Below, one piece after another: positions 38,673 through 47,368 of a stretch of DNA of 64,000 nucleotides (positions are counted from its first letter, which is position 1; every line of letters starts with the position of its first letter). The notes beneath the pieces are model-generated. The model saw only the letters and a program-made list of their open reading frames with translations, ran no database searches and had not been told where the DNA came from. The translations under genes were made by a program, and so were the position numbers. The DNA lies in contig NZ_CP083955.1 in assembly GCF_006442975.2 (NCBI RefSeq), forward strand, positions 124,001 through 188,000. The letters are read 5' to 3'. The DNA comes from Mesorhizobium sp. B2-1-1 (GTDB taxonomy: Bacteria > Pseudomonadota > Alphaproteobacteria > Rhizobiales > Rhizobiaceae).

Positions 38673-39131
38673 TCAGGCGGTGACCGTTGGCGGCAGGCGG
38701 TCACGAACCCACCTGACGATTTGGCCTGCCGTCATTGCGCCGGATGTGCGCGCGATCTCGCGCCCGCCATGGAACAGGATCATGGTCGGAATGCCACGGA
38801 TGCCGAGCCTGGCCGCGACAGCCTGCTCATTGTCGGAGTTGAGTTTGATCAGACGAACATGCGGCTCCAGTTCACTTGCCGCCGCTTCATAGGCTGGCGC
38901 CATCATCTTGCAGGGGCCGCACCAGGGTGCCCAGACGTCGACGACAACGGGCAGACTGCTGCGCGCGATCTGATGATCGAAACGCGCGGCGTCGACATCT
39001 TCCGGGTGACCCGAAAACAGCGCGGTCCCGCACTTTCCGCATTTCGCCTCACTGGCATTGCGGGCTGGCGGCAGGCGGTTGACCCCACCGCATTTGCTGC
39101 AAACCACCAGATTTTGCTGTGCCATCGCCAT
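38673..39131 (-). CDS. trxC: Thioredoxin TrxC (zinc-ribbon thioredoxin 2)
   Basis: 152 aa (or 150 from the second ATG at 39125). The N-terminal zinc ribbon has two C-x2-C pairs (CSKCGG and CGKCGT). The thioredoxin domain has the active site WCGPC in VWAPWCGPCKMMAP and the cis-proline IRGIPTMILF. It reduces protein disulfides and responds to oxidative stress in other bacteria. Its place between a heavy-metal ATPase and DUF4010 suggests a thiol or metal-stress role. Confidence 0.93.
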   Translation of the reverse strand: MAMAQQNLVVCSKCGGVNRLPPARNASEAKCGKCGTALFSGHPEDVDAARFDHQIARSSLPVVVDVWAPWCGPCKMMAPAYEAAASELEPHVRLIKLNSDNEQAVAARLGIRGIPTMILFHGGREIARTSGAMTAGQIVRWVRDRLPPTVTA

Positions 39132-39153
39132 TCACCGATTTTGTTCTCAACCA

Positions 39154-41007
39154 CTATGCGCGCCACAGATGCCCATCGCCAAGCGTGCGCAAGGCGTTCA
39201 GGATAACCGCGACGTCAATCCCCTCCTGAAGCAGCGCTCCGGCAACCGGCGTGATCTGCCCCATGGCCGCCGCGATCATTGCCAGCCCGGACAACGCCAG
39301 CCCGGCGATGATGCTCTGCAAGGCGATCGATCGCGTTCGCCGTGCAATCCGAACCGCGTCCGCAACCGGCTGCAGCCTGTCGGTCAGCACGATGACGTCG
39401 GCCGCCTCGGAGGAGGCGGTCGCACCACGGGCGCCCATGGCGATACCGACCGTTGCGGCGGCAAGGGCAGGTGCATCGTTGATGCCATCGCCAACCATCA
39501 TTGTGGGCGCTGTTGCTTTCTCGGCCTCGACGGTGGTGACCTTGTCCGCAGGGACGGCATCGGCGATGATGACATCCAGATCAAGCCTGGAGGAAACACG
39601 CTTTGCTGCCGCACTGTCATCACCTGTAAGCATGACCATGCGCGTGATGCCAGCCGAGCGCAGATTGGCGAGCGCGTCGCGTGCATCAGGACGCAACGCA
39701 TCGCCCAAGGTGAAAATCCCAGCAAGCTCTCCAGCGACGGCGACAAAAACCCTAAGCACCGGCTCGTCCCGGTATTTTTCTTCGCCGCTTTTCGCCCAGC
39801 CGGGCAGCGGCTCGTCGGCGAGCACGAAAGCCCGCGATCCAGCCGCGACCGACATGGTGTCGACCCGGCCGTTGAGGCCTGCACCGCGATGCTCGCTGAC
39901 ATCATGCGGATGCGAAAGCATCAGCTGCCTGCCGCGCGCCGCCCGGATGATCGAGTCGGCGAGCACATGGTGCGATGCCTGTTCCAGGGATGCCAGCAGC
40001 TGCAGCGATTGGTTCGCTTCACAGCCGGGTGCGGCTTCGATGTCGATGAGCTCGGCGCCGCCGATGGTCAAGGTCCCCGTCTTGTCGAAGATCGCGGTTC
40101 GGACTTGCGCAAGCGCTTCCAGAGCCGCGCTGCCTTTCATCAGGATGCCTGCACGCGCGGCACGCGAGACGCCGCCGATGAAGGCAACAGGGGCAGCCAG
40201 GATGAGCGGGCAAGGTGTGGCGACTACCAGCACGGCCAGCGCCCGGATTGGATCACCGGAGATGTACCAGGCGGCGCCGGAAACCACCAGAGTGGCAGGC
40301 AGCAGGAACAGGGCGAAACGGTCGGCCATGCGAATGAAGGGGGATTTCGCCGTCTGCGCTGCAGCGACCATGCGTACGATCGCGGCATAGGTGCTCTGGT
40401 CTGCCAAGGCGGAAGCCTGCATGCTGAATGTCTCGCCGGCATTGATGGTGCCGCTGCGCAGCGTGTCGCCCGCTATCCGCCGCTCGGGCAGCGGCTCGCC
40501 GGTCACCGCGGACTCGTTGAGGGAGGCCGAAGGATCAAGCAATATACCATCGACGGGAAGCAATTCGCCGGCCCGGACCAGAAGCTCGTCCCCGACAGCA
40601 ACATCTTCGACGGGGACTGTCTCTGTCCCTCGGGTTGTCGTCCGATGGGCCACACGCGGCGATCGGTCGGTCAACGCCTTGAGGTTCCGTTCCGCGCGGC
40701 CACGAGCGAAATCCTCAAGGACTGTACCACCGGCATACATGATAGCGACCACCACTGCCGCAAGCGGTTGTCCGAGCAGCAGCGCGGCGGACATCGAGAC
40801 CAGCGCAATCGCATCAACGCCGAAGCGGCCGATCCAGAAATCGCGCAGAATGGAGATTGCGAGAGCCGCCACCACGGGCAAGGTCGACACCGTCCAGATC
40901 GTGTGGGCTTCGATGGGACCGAGCCCCGTTCGCCAGGCTCCGGCTCCGACGGCGAGACCCAGGATAGCGATGACCAGCAATGCGCGTCGTAGAGCAGACT
41001 CGCTCAT
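39154..41007 (-). CDS. Heavy-metal-translocating P-type ATPase (P1B)
   Basis: 617 aa from the ATG at 41007. P1B features are the TPCPL metal-binding motif in M6 (VVATPCPLILA), the actuator TGE loop (VTGEPLP), DKTGTLT and GDGINDAPALAAATVGIAMG. The usual HP-locus SxHPLA reads SHHVLA here. There is no N-terminal HMA domain, and TPCPL rather than CPC makes a copper/silver pump less likely; zinc, cobalt, cadmium or iron are possible. It sits in an operon with DUF302 upstream and trxC downstream. Confidence 0.9.
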   Translation of the reverse strand: MSESALRRALLVIAILGLAVGAGAWRTGLGPIEAHTIWTVSTLPVVAALAISILRDFWIGRFGVDAIALVSMSAALLLGQPLAAVVVAIMYAGGTVLEDFARGRAERNLKALTDRSPRVAHRTTTRGTETVPVEDVAVGDELLVRAGELLPVDGILLDPSASLNESAVTGEPLPERRIAGDTLRSGTINAGETFSMQASALADQSTYAAIVRMVAAAQTAKSPFIRMADRFALFLLPATLVVSGAAWYISGDPIRALAVLVVATPCPLILAAPVAFIGGVSRAARAGILMKGSAALEALAQVRTAIFDKTGTLTIGGAELIDIEAAPGCEANQSLQLLASLEQASHHVLADSIIRAARGRQLMLSHPHDVSEHRGAGLNGRVDTMSVAAGSRAFVLADEPLPGWAKSGEEKYRDEPVLRVFVAVAGELAGIFTLGDALRPDARDALANLRSAGITRMVMLTGDDSAAAKRVSSRLDLDVIIADAVPADKVTTVEAEKATAPTMMVGDGINDAPALAAATVGIAMGARGATASSEAADVIVLTDRLQPVADAVRIARRTRSIALQSIIAGLALSGLAMIAAAMGQITPVAGALLQEGIDVAVILNALRTLGDGHLWRA

Positions 41008-41041
41008 CCGATGTCCCTCAACCTTGATGGCCCCTTTGGCG

Positions 41042-41428
41042 CTAGAGCTCGCGGACCATCTCCTCGAGCACGCGACGCACAACGTTCGCGACCTGCGCAA
41101 GCTCGCGATTGGCGATGGCCCCCATTGAAGCGACCGGATCCACCGCCGCGACTTCTACCTTTCCTGGTTCGACCTCGGTGACGATGACATTGCAGGGCAG
41201 CATGGTTCCGATCTTGTCTTCGGCCTGAAGGGCTCGCCAGGCGAAATGCGGATTGCACGCGCCCAGGATCACATAGGGCCTGAAATCTTCACCAAGCTTG
41301 GCCTTCATGGTCTGCTGAACATTGATCGAGGTCAGAACGCCAAACCCCTTGCTTGCGAGCTTGTCGCTCACGTGGTCGATTGCCGCTGTGAACGGCATGG
41401 CGACGATCTTGCTGAAATAGTAACTCAT
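41042..41428 (-). CDS. DUF302 domain-containing protein
   Basis: 128 aa from the ATG at 41428. The DUF302 pattern is clear: MPFTAAIDHVSDKLASKGFGVLTSINVQQTMK condensed around the central VILGACNPHFAWRALQAED and LPCNVIVTE. The conserved cysteines in GACNP and LPCN could bind metal or heme. It is first in the DUF302, P1B-ATPase, trxC, DUF4010 operon (34 bases to the ATPase). A FixK-type box lies 99 bases upstream, shared with the divergent synthetase gene. Confidence 0.88.
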   Translation of the reverse strand: MSYYFSKIVAMPFTAAIDHVSDKLASKGFGVLTSINVQQTMKAKLGEDFRPYVILGACNPHFAWRALQAEDKIGTMLPCNVIVTEVEPGKVEVAAVDPVASMGAIANRELAQVANVVRRVLEEMVREL

Positions 41429-41527
41429 CTTAACTCTCCAATCCTTGACCGCAGCAGTGGCTGCTACGTCGCAAGCGACCGCTTCGAACCCTCTTGCAAC
41501 AGCTAATCGCGAGAACCGGACGAGGCT

Positions 41528-41541
41528 TTGATCCAGCGCAA
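41528..41541 (+). promoter_or_regulatory. FixK-type box between DUF302 and acyl-CoA synthetase genes
   Basis: TTGATCCAGCGCAA fits TTG(A/C)-N6-(T/G)CAA. It is 51 bases before the synthetase GTG and 99 bases before the DUF302 start. It is nearly the same 14-mer as the site at 46382. Confidence 0.6.
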
Positions 41542-41592
41542 TGAAGGGGCAGGATCGATTGGCGACTATCGCCGCGAACGGGAGACCCACCG

Positions 41593-44271
41593 GTGACGAT
41601 CCGAAATCTTGAACATGCGTTCGCCCCGAGGTCGGTCGCCGTATTCGGCGCATCGGTGCGCGAAGGCTCCGTCGGCCGCGTCGTCTTCGACAATATGGTC
41701 AGCGGCGGCTTCGAGGGCGAGATCTGGCCGGTCAACCCGAAATATTCGCAAGTGGCTGGTCGGCAATCCTATGCCAAGGCGGCCGATCTTCCAGGCGTTC
41801 CAGACCTTGGTGTCATCGTCACGCCGCCCCGAACAGTTCCGGCCATAGTGCGCGACCTTGCAGAGAAGGGCACGCGGGCGGCGATCGTCATCACCGCCGG
41901 GCTCACGCACGAAAACGGCCTGCGTCAGGCGATGCTCGATGCGGCCAAGCCCACCGTTTTCCGCATCATTGGGCCGAACACGGTCGGGCTGATGATCCCG
42001 CCATTGAAGCTCAATGCTGGATTTGCGCACATGGCCGCCAAACCCGGCAGCATCGCGCTGCTGTCGCAATCCGGCGCCATCGCGACGTCGCTGATAGACT
42101 GGGCGGCGGACAACAATGTCGGCTTCGCCCAGATCGTCTCTCTGGGCGACATGGCGGATGTCGACGTGGGAGATTGTCTCGACATGCTGGCGGGCGACAT
42201 GCACACGCGCGCCATCGTAATGTATCTCGAAACCATCCCCAATCCGCGCAAGTTCATCTCGGCCGCGCGTGCGGCGGCACGCATAAAGCCGGTGATTGCG
42301 ATAAAGTCGGGCCGGCACGAGCAATCAGCCAAAGCAGCCGCGACCCATACCGGCGCGCTATCGGGCGCCGATCGCGTCGTCGATGCGGCATTGCTGCGTG
42401 CTGGCATACTGCGCGTCAAAGGTCTCACCGAGTTGTTCGATGCGGTTGAAACGACCGCCCGTTTCGTTCCGCTGGAACGAGCCCGCGTCGGCATAGTCAC
42501 CAATGGTGGCGGCGCCGGCGTGCTTGCCGTCGATCAACTCGTCGAAGGCAACGGGCACCTGGCCGAGCTATCGCCGGAAACGATCACTCGTCTGGATGCC
42601 GTCCTGCCGAGTACATGGTCCCACGCCAATCCGGTCGACATTATCGGGGACGCCCCGCCAGAACGCTATGCCGCCGCGATCGAGGCGATCATGGCCGATG
42701 CCGGCACCGACGTCGTCCTGGTCATGAACTGCCCGACTGGGCTCGGCTCGCCGCTTGCCGCGGCAAGCGCCGTGGCGGTGCTCGCGCAGGGCGGCAAGAT
42801 CAGCGGCAAACCTGTCCTGACCTGCTGGCTCGGCGAACACACGGCGCGCGAGGGGCGACGTGTTCTTCAGGATGCTGGTCTTGCCAGCTTCGAGACGCCG
42901 GCGGACGCCGCAACGGCGGTTTCTTATCTCAGCGAATGGTCGCGTGCCCAGCGGGCATTGATGCGCACGCCGTCGAGCCGCAGCGACATCGCGAGCGACC
43001 GGGAAGCCGCGCTTGCAATATTCAGGGCCGTCGCCAGGGAAGGGCGGCGTATGCTGACCGAGTCCGAAGCCAAGGCGGCAATCTCGGCCTACGGCATCCC
43101 TGTCCCCGAGACGATCGTCGCCAGATCTCCTGCCGAAGCGCAACTGGCAGCCAGCCGGTTCCTCAAGACATCCGAGCAGGCCGTCGTCAAACTCCTGTCC
43201 AAGGCGATCACGCACAAGTCGGACATTGGTGGGGTGGTGCTTGGCATCGCCGACCCCGTTGCCGCCGGGGAGGCGGCACGCGCAATCGAGGCGCGCGTGC
43301 GCAAGCACGCACCGCAAGCCGACATTGAAGGCTATGCCGTTCAGCCAATGGTGGCGCGAAAACAGGCGCAGGAACTCATCCTCGGGATAAGCCGCGACCC
43401 GATCTTCGGGCCAGTCATCCTCTTTGGAGCCGGGGGCGTCGCGGTCGAAGTGATGAACGACACGGCGATCGCGTTGCCGCCGCTCGACGACATTCTTGCC
43501 GGTGACCTAATCGACCAAACCCGGATCGGCCGCGTTCTTGCCGGGTTTCGTGATCGCAAGCCGGCCGATCGGCAATCGATCATTGCTTCACTCAACGGCC
43601 TATCGCAGATGATCGTCGACTTTCCGTGCCTCGTTGCGGTGGATATCAATCCGCTGCTGGCCGACGCCGAGGGTGTGATTGCACTCGACGCCCGCATCGA
43701 GATCGAGCCGGAACGGGTGGAAGAGGCGGGGCCGAACCCGGCACTTGCCATAAGGCCCTATCCGTCGGGTTGGGAAAAGGTGTTTTCGGCGGGCGACATC
43801 GACTACAATATCCGTCCGATCAAGCCGGCCGACATCTCGCTCTATCCCGAATTCCTTGCCAGGATTTCGCCCGATGATCTGCGCCTGCGTTTTCTGTCGC
43901 CCCGCAAAAGCTTCTCCGACCAGATGCTGAAGCGGCTCACCCAGCTAGACTACGGTCGCAACATGGCTTTCGTTGCGCTGAATACGAGCTCCGGCGCGCT
44001 GGCCGGTATCAGCCGGATATCTTGCGATCCCGACCACACCGTCGCCGAATACGCCTTGCTGGTGCGTACAGATCTCCAGGGTAATGGTCTTGGCTGGGAA
44101 TTGCTCAGCCAGATCGTCGATTATGCGAGGGCCGATGGGATCGGACGAATCGAAGGGATAATGCTCGCCGAGAACACGAGGATGTTGGCCATGTGCCGCG
44201 AGTTTGGCTTCTCGATAAGGCGTCATCCTAGCGAACCCGGCCTTGTCGAGGTAACGCTCGAACTCAGTTGA
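41593..44271 (+). CDS. NDP-forming acyl-CoA synthetase fused to GNAT acetyltransferase
   Basis: 892 aa from a GTG. The order is a CoA-binding domain (1-130, RSVAVFGASVREGSVG), a succinyl-CoA-ligase-like domain with the phospho-histidine motif (H252 in ATHTGALSG), an ATP-grasp domain (about 480-700, LTESEAKAAISAYGIPVPET, LFGAGGVAVEV, VAVDINPLL) and a C-terminal GNAT domain (from about 738, acetyl-CoA loop DLQGNGLG). This is the layout of Pat protein-lysine acetyltransferases. Keeping the catalytic histidine suggests the ligase part may still interconvert acetyl-CoA, ADP and phosphate with acetate and ATP. A FixK-type box lies 51 bases upstream. Confidence 0.9.
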   Translation: MTIRNLEHAFAPRSVAVFGASVREGSVGRVVFDNMVSGGFEGEIWPVNPKYSQVAGRQSYAKAADLPGVPDLGVIVTPPRTVPAIVRDLAEKGTRAAIVITAGLTHENGLRQAMLDAAKPTVFRIIGPNTVGLMIPPLKLNAGFAHMAAKPGSIALLSQSGAIATSLIDWAADNNVGFAQIVSLGDMADVDVGDCLDMLAGDMHTRAIVMYLETIPNPRKFISAARAAARIKPVIAIKSGRHEQSAKAAATHTGALSGADRVVDAALLRAGILRVKGLTELFDAVETTARFVPLERARVGIVTNGGGAGVLAVDQLVEGNGHLAELSPETITRLDAVLPSTWSHANPVDIIGDAPPERYAAAIEAIMADAGTDVVLVMNCPTGLGSPLAAASAVAVLAQGGKISGKPVLTCWLGEHTAREGRRVLQDAGLASFETPADAATAVSYLSEWSRAQRALMRTPSSRSDIASDREAALAIFRAVAREGRRMLTESEAKAAISAYGIPVPETIVARSPAEAQLAASRFLKTSEQAVVKLLSKAITHKSDIGGVVLGIADPVAAGEAARAIEARVRKHAPQADIEGYAVQPMVARKQAQELILGISRDPIFGPVILFGAGGVAVEVMNDTAIALPPLDDILAGDLIDQTRIGRVLAGFRDRKPADRQSIIASLNGLSQMIVDFPCLVAVDINPLLADAEGVIALDARIEIEPERVEEAGPNPALAIRPYPSGWEKVFSAGDIDYNIRPIKPADISLYPEFLARISPDDLRLRFLSPRKSFSDQMLKRLTQLDYGRNMAFVALNTSSGALAGISRISCDPDHTVAEYALLVRTDLQGNGLGWELLSQIVDYARADGIGRIEGIMLAENTRMLAMCREFGFSIRRHPSEPGLVEVTLELS

Positions 44272-44293
44272 GGCCGATCGCCCGCTGCACCGA

Positions 44294-45847
44294 TCAGGAC
44301 GCTGTGCACAGGGTTTCGGACGCATCGCTCTCTGAGTGCCTTCTCAATTCCAAGACAATGTCGGCGAGCATCCGATCAGCGTCGATTTTTCGCCAGCCAG
44401 ACTGGGTGGCATTTCGCTCCAATTGCCGCGAGAGTATCTCGATCGTGGCATCTGAAGGGCCGCCCTTGCGCTCGCTGACCCGCTGCCACAGGACAAGCGG
44501 GGCCGCCTCCAACCAAAATCCGGAGAATCTGATAGCCCGGCTGCGCGCCGCTTTCTCGATCCGCTCACGATCGGCGGGTCTGTCGAAAACGGCATCGGCC
44601 ACGACCGAGCCGCCCTGCGAAAGGATCAGGCCGGCGCGCCATGCCATTTCGCGGTAGACGCGATCGGAAACTTCGGGCCGATAGGCTTTGTCCGGCAGCC
44701 TGGTCTCCGGCGGTACACCATGCATGGCCTTGCGGACGCGGTCGCTTTCGACAATGCGGGCGCCTGGCGCTGCACCGAAATGGGCGGCCAGCGCCTCGGC
44801 AACGGTCGTCTTTCCCGAGCCACTCAGACCGCCAACGGCAACGAGTCGCGCCGGTTTTTCCTGGAGAAATGTTCGGGCAAGGTCGAAATAGGATCTCGCC
44901 TCGGCAACCAGCCTGTCGCTGTCGGCGCTGCGTTCCTCGACCTGCGTTGCGATGACGTGGGCGCGCACGGCAGCCCGCACAGCCATGAAAAAGGGCAGCA
45001 GCACGAACCCATCCTCGTCGTCGGCTTCATCGAGATAGCGGTTCATCACAAGGTTGGCGAGCTGCGGAAAACCGCGATGCCAAAGATCCATCAACAGGAA
45101 AGCAAGGTCGTATAAAACGTCGATGCTGGCGATCTGGTCGTTGAATTCGATACAGTCGAAGAGGCGAGGCTCGCTGTCTAAAAGGCAGATGTTGTGCAAA
45201 TGCAGGTCGCCATGGCAGCCGCGGATCTTGCCTGCGGCTTCCCGGCGGTCGAGCAATCCGGAATGCCGGGCGAGGGCGTTGCGGAAGGCCTCGGCAAAGC
45301 TCGTGACCTCAGCTTTTGCGAAAACGTGGCTGGTGGCAAAGCCAGCCTCGTTGATGTCGAGCACGCCAGCCAGATTTGATGAGCCGCCGCCATTGTGGAT
45401 CGTCGGCGCGGCACGGTGGTAGCTGACGATCATGCGCGCAACCGCGGTCATCAGCGCCGGCGTCAATTCTCCGGCGGTTGCCATCCGATCGAGGAGCTTC
45501 GACTGGTCGAAGCGGACCATCTCGATCGCAGCATCGACCATTTGGCCGGTGCCATTGAAAGCCAGTTTGCCGTCGGCTTCGCGGGTGATTCGACGCACGA
45601 CCAAATAGAGGCCGGGCGCGGTCTTCGAGTTGAGTTCCACCTCTTTCTCGCAAGCGGCAAGCCTGAGGGCCGGCGCCGAGAAATCGACATAGGGCAGCTT
45701 GACCCCCCGCTTCATCTTGTAGGCGCGTTGGCCAACGAGGAAAATACGGGAAATGTGAGTCTCGATCGCCTCGACGGCCCCGACCGCGCCATGGGTAGCA
45801 GGATCAAGCAGAAAAGAGGCAGCGGCTTGCTGCTCATCGACGATCAT
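44294..45847 (-). CDS. Aminoglycoside phosphotransferase-like/AAA kinase fusion protein
   Basis: 517 aa from the ATG at 45847. The N-terminal two thirds is an APH/choline-kinase-like fold with the catalytic loop HGDLHLHN (H212, D214) and metal motif IEFND. The C-terminal part (from about 333) is a P-loop kinase with Walker A VGGLSGSGKTT and a SDRVRKAMHG loop. Such two-kinase proteins are widespread in proteobacteria; the substrate is unknown and antibiotic resistance should not be assumed. It may share a transcript with the cytochrome c gene 49 bases upstream. Confidence 0.87.
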   Translation of the reverse strand: MIVDEQQAAASFLLDPATHGAVGAVEAIETHISRIFLVGQRAYKMKRGVKLPYVDFSAPALRLAACEKEVELNSKTAPGLYLVVRRITREADGKLAFNGTGQMVDAAIEMVRFDQSKLLDRMATAGELTPALMTAVARMIVSYHRAAPTIHNGGGSSNLAGVLDINEAGFATSHVFAKAEVTSFAEAFRNALARHSGLLDRREAAGKIRGCHGDLHLHNICLLDSEPRLFDCIEFNDQIASIDVLYDLAFLLMDLWHRGFPQLANLVMNRYLDEADDEDGFVLLPFFMAVRAAVRAHVIATQVEERSADSDRLVAEARSYFDLARTFLQEKPARLVAVGGLSGSGKTTVAEALAAHFGAAPGARIVESDRVRKAMHGVPPETRLPDKAYRPEVSDRVYREMAWRAGLILSQGGSVVADAVFDRPADRERIEKAARSRAIRFSGFWLEAAPLVLWQRVSERKGGPSDATIEILSRQLERNATQSGWRKIDADRMLADIVLELRRHSESDASETLCTAS

Positions 45848-45896
45848 GGCCGGCCTTCCACGTGTGTTTTGCGTATTTCGTTTGCGCGAGCTGCGT

Positions 45897-46294
45897 TCAT
45901 TGCTGCAATGTCTGGACATAGCCTGCCAACTCATGGATCCGTTCCCTGGTGACGATTTCGCCTGCGTTCGGGCCATATTTCTTCACGTCGGCAGGCAGGA
46001 ATTGGCTGCCCCACACCGGCATGTCGCGCTCGCCATGCGCCGGCACCATGGCGCGGCCGTCGATCACGGCATAAACACGCCAGTAAGGGAATTCGCCGCC
46101 ATTGCGCCTGGAGAGGCGCGTCAGGTCGCTCGGCCGCTTCAACAACTCGTCGCCAACGGGCCGTCCCCCTTGCCTTCCGGACCATGGCAGACCGCGCACG
46201 AGTTCATGTATTCGGCCTTGCCGTCGCCAAGTTCCTGGGCGCGAGCCGCGTTGAAGGCCAATCCTGCCAGAGCCGCCGCGATCAGGAATTTCAT
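45897..46294 (-). pseudogene. c-type cytochrome with single-base frameshift
   Basis: From ATG 46294 the frame reads a signal peptide (KFLIAAALAGLAFNAARAQ) and the heme motif SCAVCH, then hits a stop after GDGPLATSC. The adjacent frame carries on with GDELLKRPSDLTRLSRRNGG and MPVWGSQFLP to the stop at 45897. One G restored at about 46157 would give a normal class I cytochrome of about 132 residues, with the axial methionine in DMPVWG. A perfect FixK-type box is 53 bases upstream. Confidence 0.82.
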
Positions 46295-46347
46295 CTGCGT
46301 TTTCCGATTGATTAGCTGAAAACCTACAGCCCTGGTTTGGCAGTACG

Positions 46348-46361
46348 TTGATGCGGATCAA
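46348..46361 (-). promoter_or_regulatory. FixK/FNR-type box between cytochrome c and USP genes
   Basis: TTGATGCGGATCAA matches TTGAT-N4-ATCAA exactly. It is 53 bases from the cytochrome start on one side and 106 bases from the universal stress protein start on the other. Confidence 0.85.
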
Positions 46362-46381
46362 ATGCCCCGCGGTCACGGTAT

Positions 46382-46395
46382 TTGATTCAGCGCAA
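46382..46395 (+). promoter_or_regulatory. Second FixK-type box upstream of USP gene
   Basis: TTGATTCAGCGCAA fits TTG(A/C)-N6-(T/G)CAA, 72 bases before the USP start. Two boxes in one divergent region may let each gene have its own site. Confidence 0.6.
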
Positions 46396-46467
46396 TGAGC
46401 GCGCCGGGCACCCGCGCTAATGACTGAAGCCAGATTGACCTTTCAATCGAAATCAGGAGTTGCCGCC

Positions 46468-47304
46468 GTGACTTTCAGGACGCTGCTTACGGTTACTGGG
46501 CCGAACCAGGGCGAAGCCGATCTAAAGCTGGCCGCCTCACTGTGCGAACAGGTCGGTGCCCATCTCTCCGTGCTCGTTCTCGAGCTGGCCGCGCCGCCCT
46601 CTGGGGGCGAGTATGCCGCTGTCGTCTCGCCTGCCTGGCTTGCGGAGCGGCAGGCCGAGTTGAGAAGGCTTGAGAAACGAAAATCAGACGTCGCCGGCTT
46701 TCTCTCCCAGACTGCCGTATCGGCCGATCTGAGCGACGACTATCCCGACATGGGATGGGCCGACGACGTCATCGGAAGGCGTGCCCGCTACGCCGATCTG
46801 ACCCTTCTCGGACCAGATCTGCTGGCAAGCCATGCGCTGAAGGAGAAAGTCATCGAGGGCACGCTGTTTTCATCGGGAAAGCCCATCCTGCTTGTTCCCG
46901 AGGGCTCGCGCCCGACGCTGAAGCCGAAACGCATCCTCGTTGCATGGGACGCCCGCCTGGAGTCATCGCGCGCCGTCCGCGAGTCGCTCGATATGCTGAA
47001 AGGCGCCGAAGATGTGCGCCTTGTCATCATCGATCCCATCGAAAATGAGTTCCATCACGGCGACGAGCCAGGTGCAGATGCCGCGGCTTATCTTGCCCGG
47101 CACGGCGTGAAGGTTACCGTCGAGCGGCTACCGAGTTCGAATCATTCGGTTGCCGACGTGCTTCGCCAGCATGCCGGCGACGTCGCGGCCGAGCTCTTGG
47201 TCATGGGCGCCTATGGTCATTCCCGCCTGCGGGAGCGAATCTTCGGCGGGGTCACTAAGTCAATGCTTGAGGGCTCGTCACTACCGGTCTTAATGGCGCG
47301 ATAA
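46468..47304 (+). CDS. Universal stress protein, tandem-domain
   Basis: 278 aa from the GTG at 46468, chosen because AGGAG at 46455-46459 is ideally placed; an ATG at 46420 would add 16 residues. The first domain opens FRTLLTVTGPNQGEADLKLAASL. The second has RILVAWDARLESSRAVRES and the nucleotide-binding signature GAYGHSRLRERIFGG, ending SLPVLMAR. Two FixK-type boxes upstream suggest low-oxygen expression. Confidence 0.9.
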   Translation: MTFRTLLTVTGPNQGEADLKLAASLCEQVGAHLSVLVLELAAPPSGGEYAAVVSPAWLAERQAELRRLEKRKSDVAGFLSQTAVSADLSDDYPDMGWADDVIGRRARYADLTLLGPDLLASHALKEKVIEGTLFSSGKPILLVPEGSRPTLKPKRILVAWDARLESSRAVRESLDMLKGAEDVRLVIIDPIENEFHHGDEPGADAAAYLARHGVKVTVERLPSSNHSVADVLRQHAGDVAAELLVMGAYGHSRLRERIFGGVTKSMLEGSSLPVLMAR

Positions 47305-47368
47305 CAATCCAAAAGGGCCGGTGCAGATTGCGCCAGCCCTTCGCATCTCGCGCAAATTGATGGAATGA

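Noticed and set aside
37370..38683. Long plus-strand open frame of 437 codons
   Set aside because: It is antisense to the DUF4010 gene, rich in Gln/Arg/Asp with no family features, and is a high-GC shadow frame.
39058..40992. Long plus-strand open frame of 644 codons
   Set aside because: Antisense to the P1B ATPase; composition is that of a mirrored high-GC coding strand.
44294..45847. Aminoglycoside resistance gene
   Set aside because: The APH-like fold is fused to a P-loop kinase as in widespread housekeeping proteins; nothing supports an antibiotic substrate.
47125..47140. GTTCGAATC resembling a tRNA T-loop
   Set aside because: It lies inside the universal stress protein coding sequence, and no cloverleaf or acceptor stem can be formed around it.
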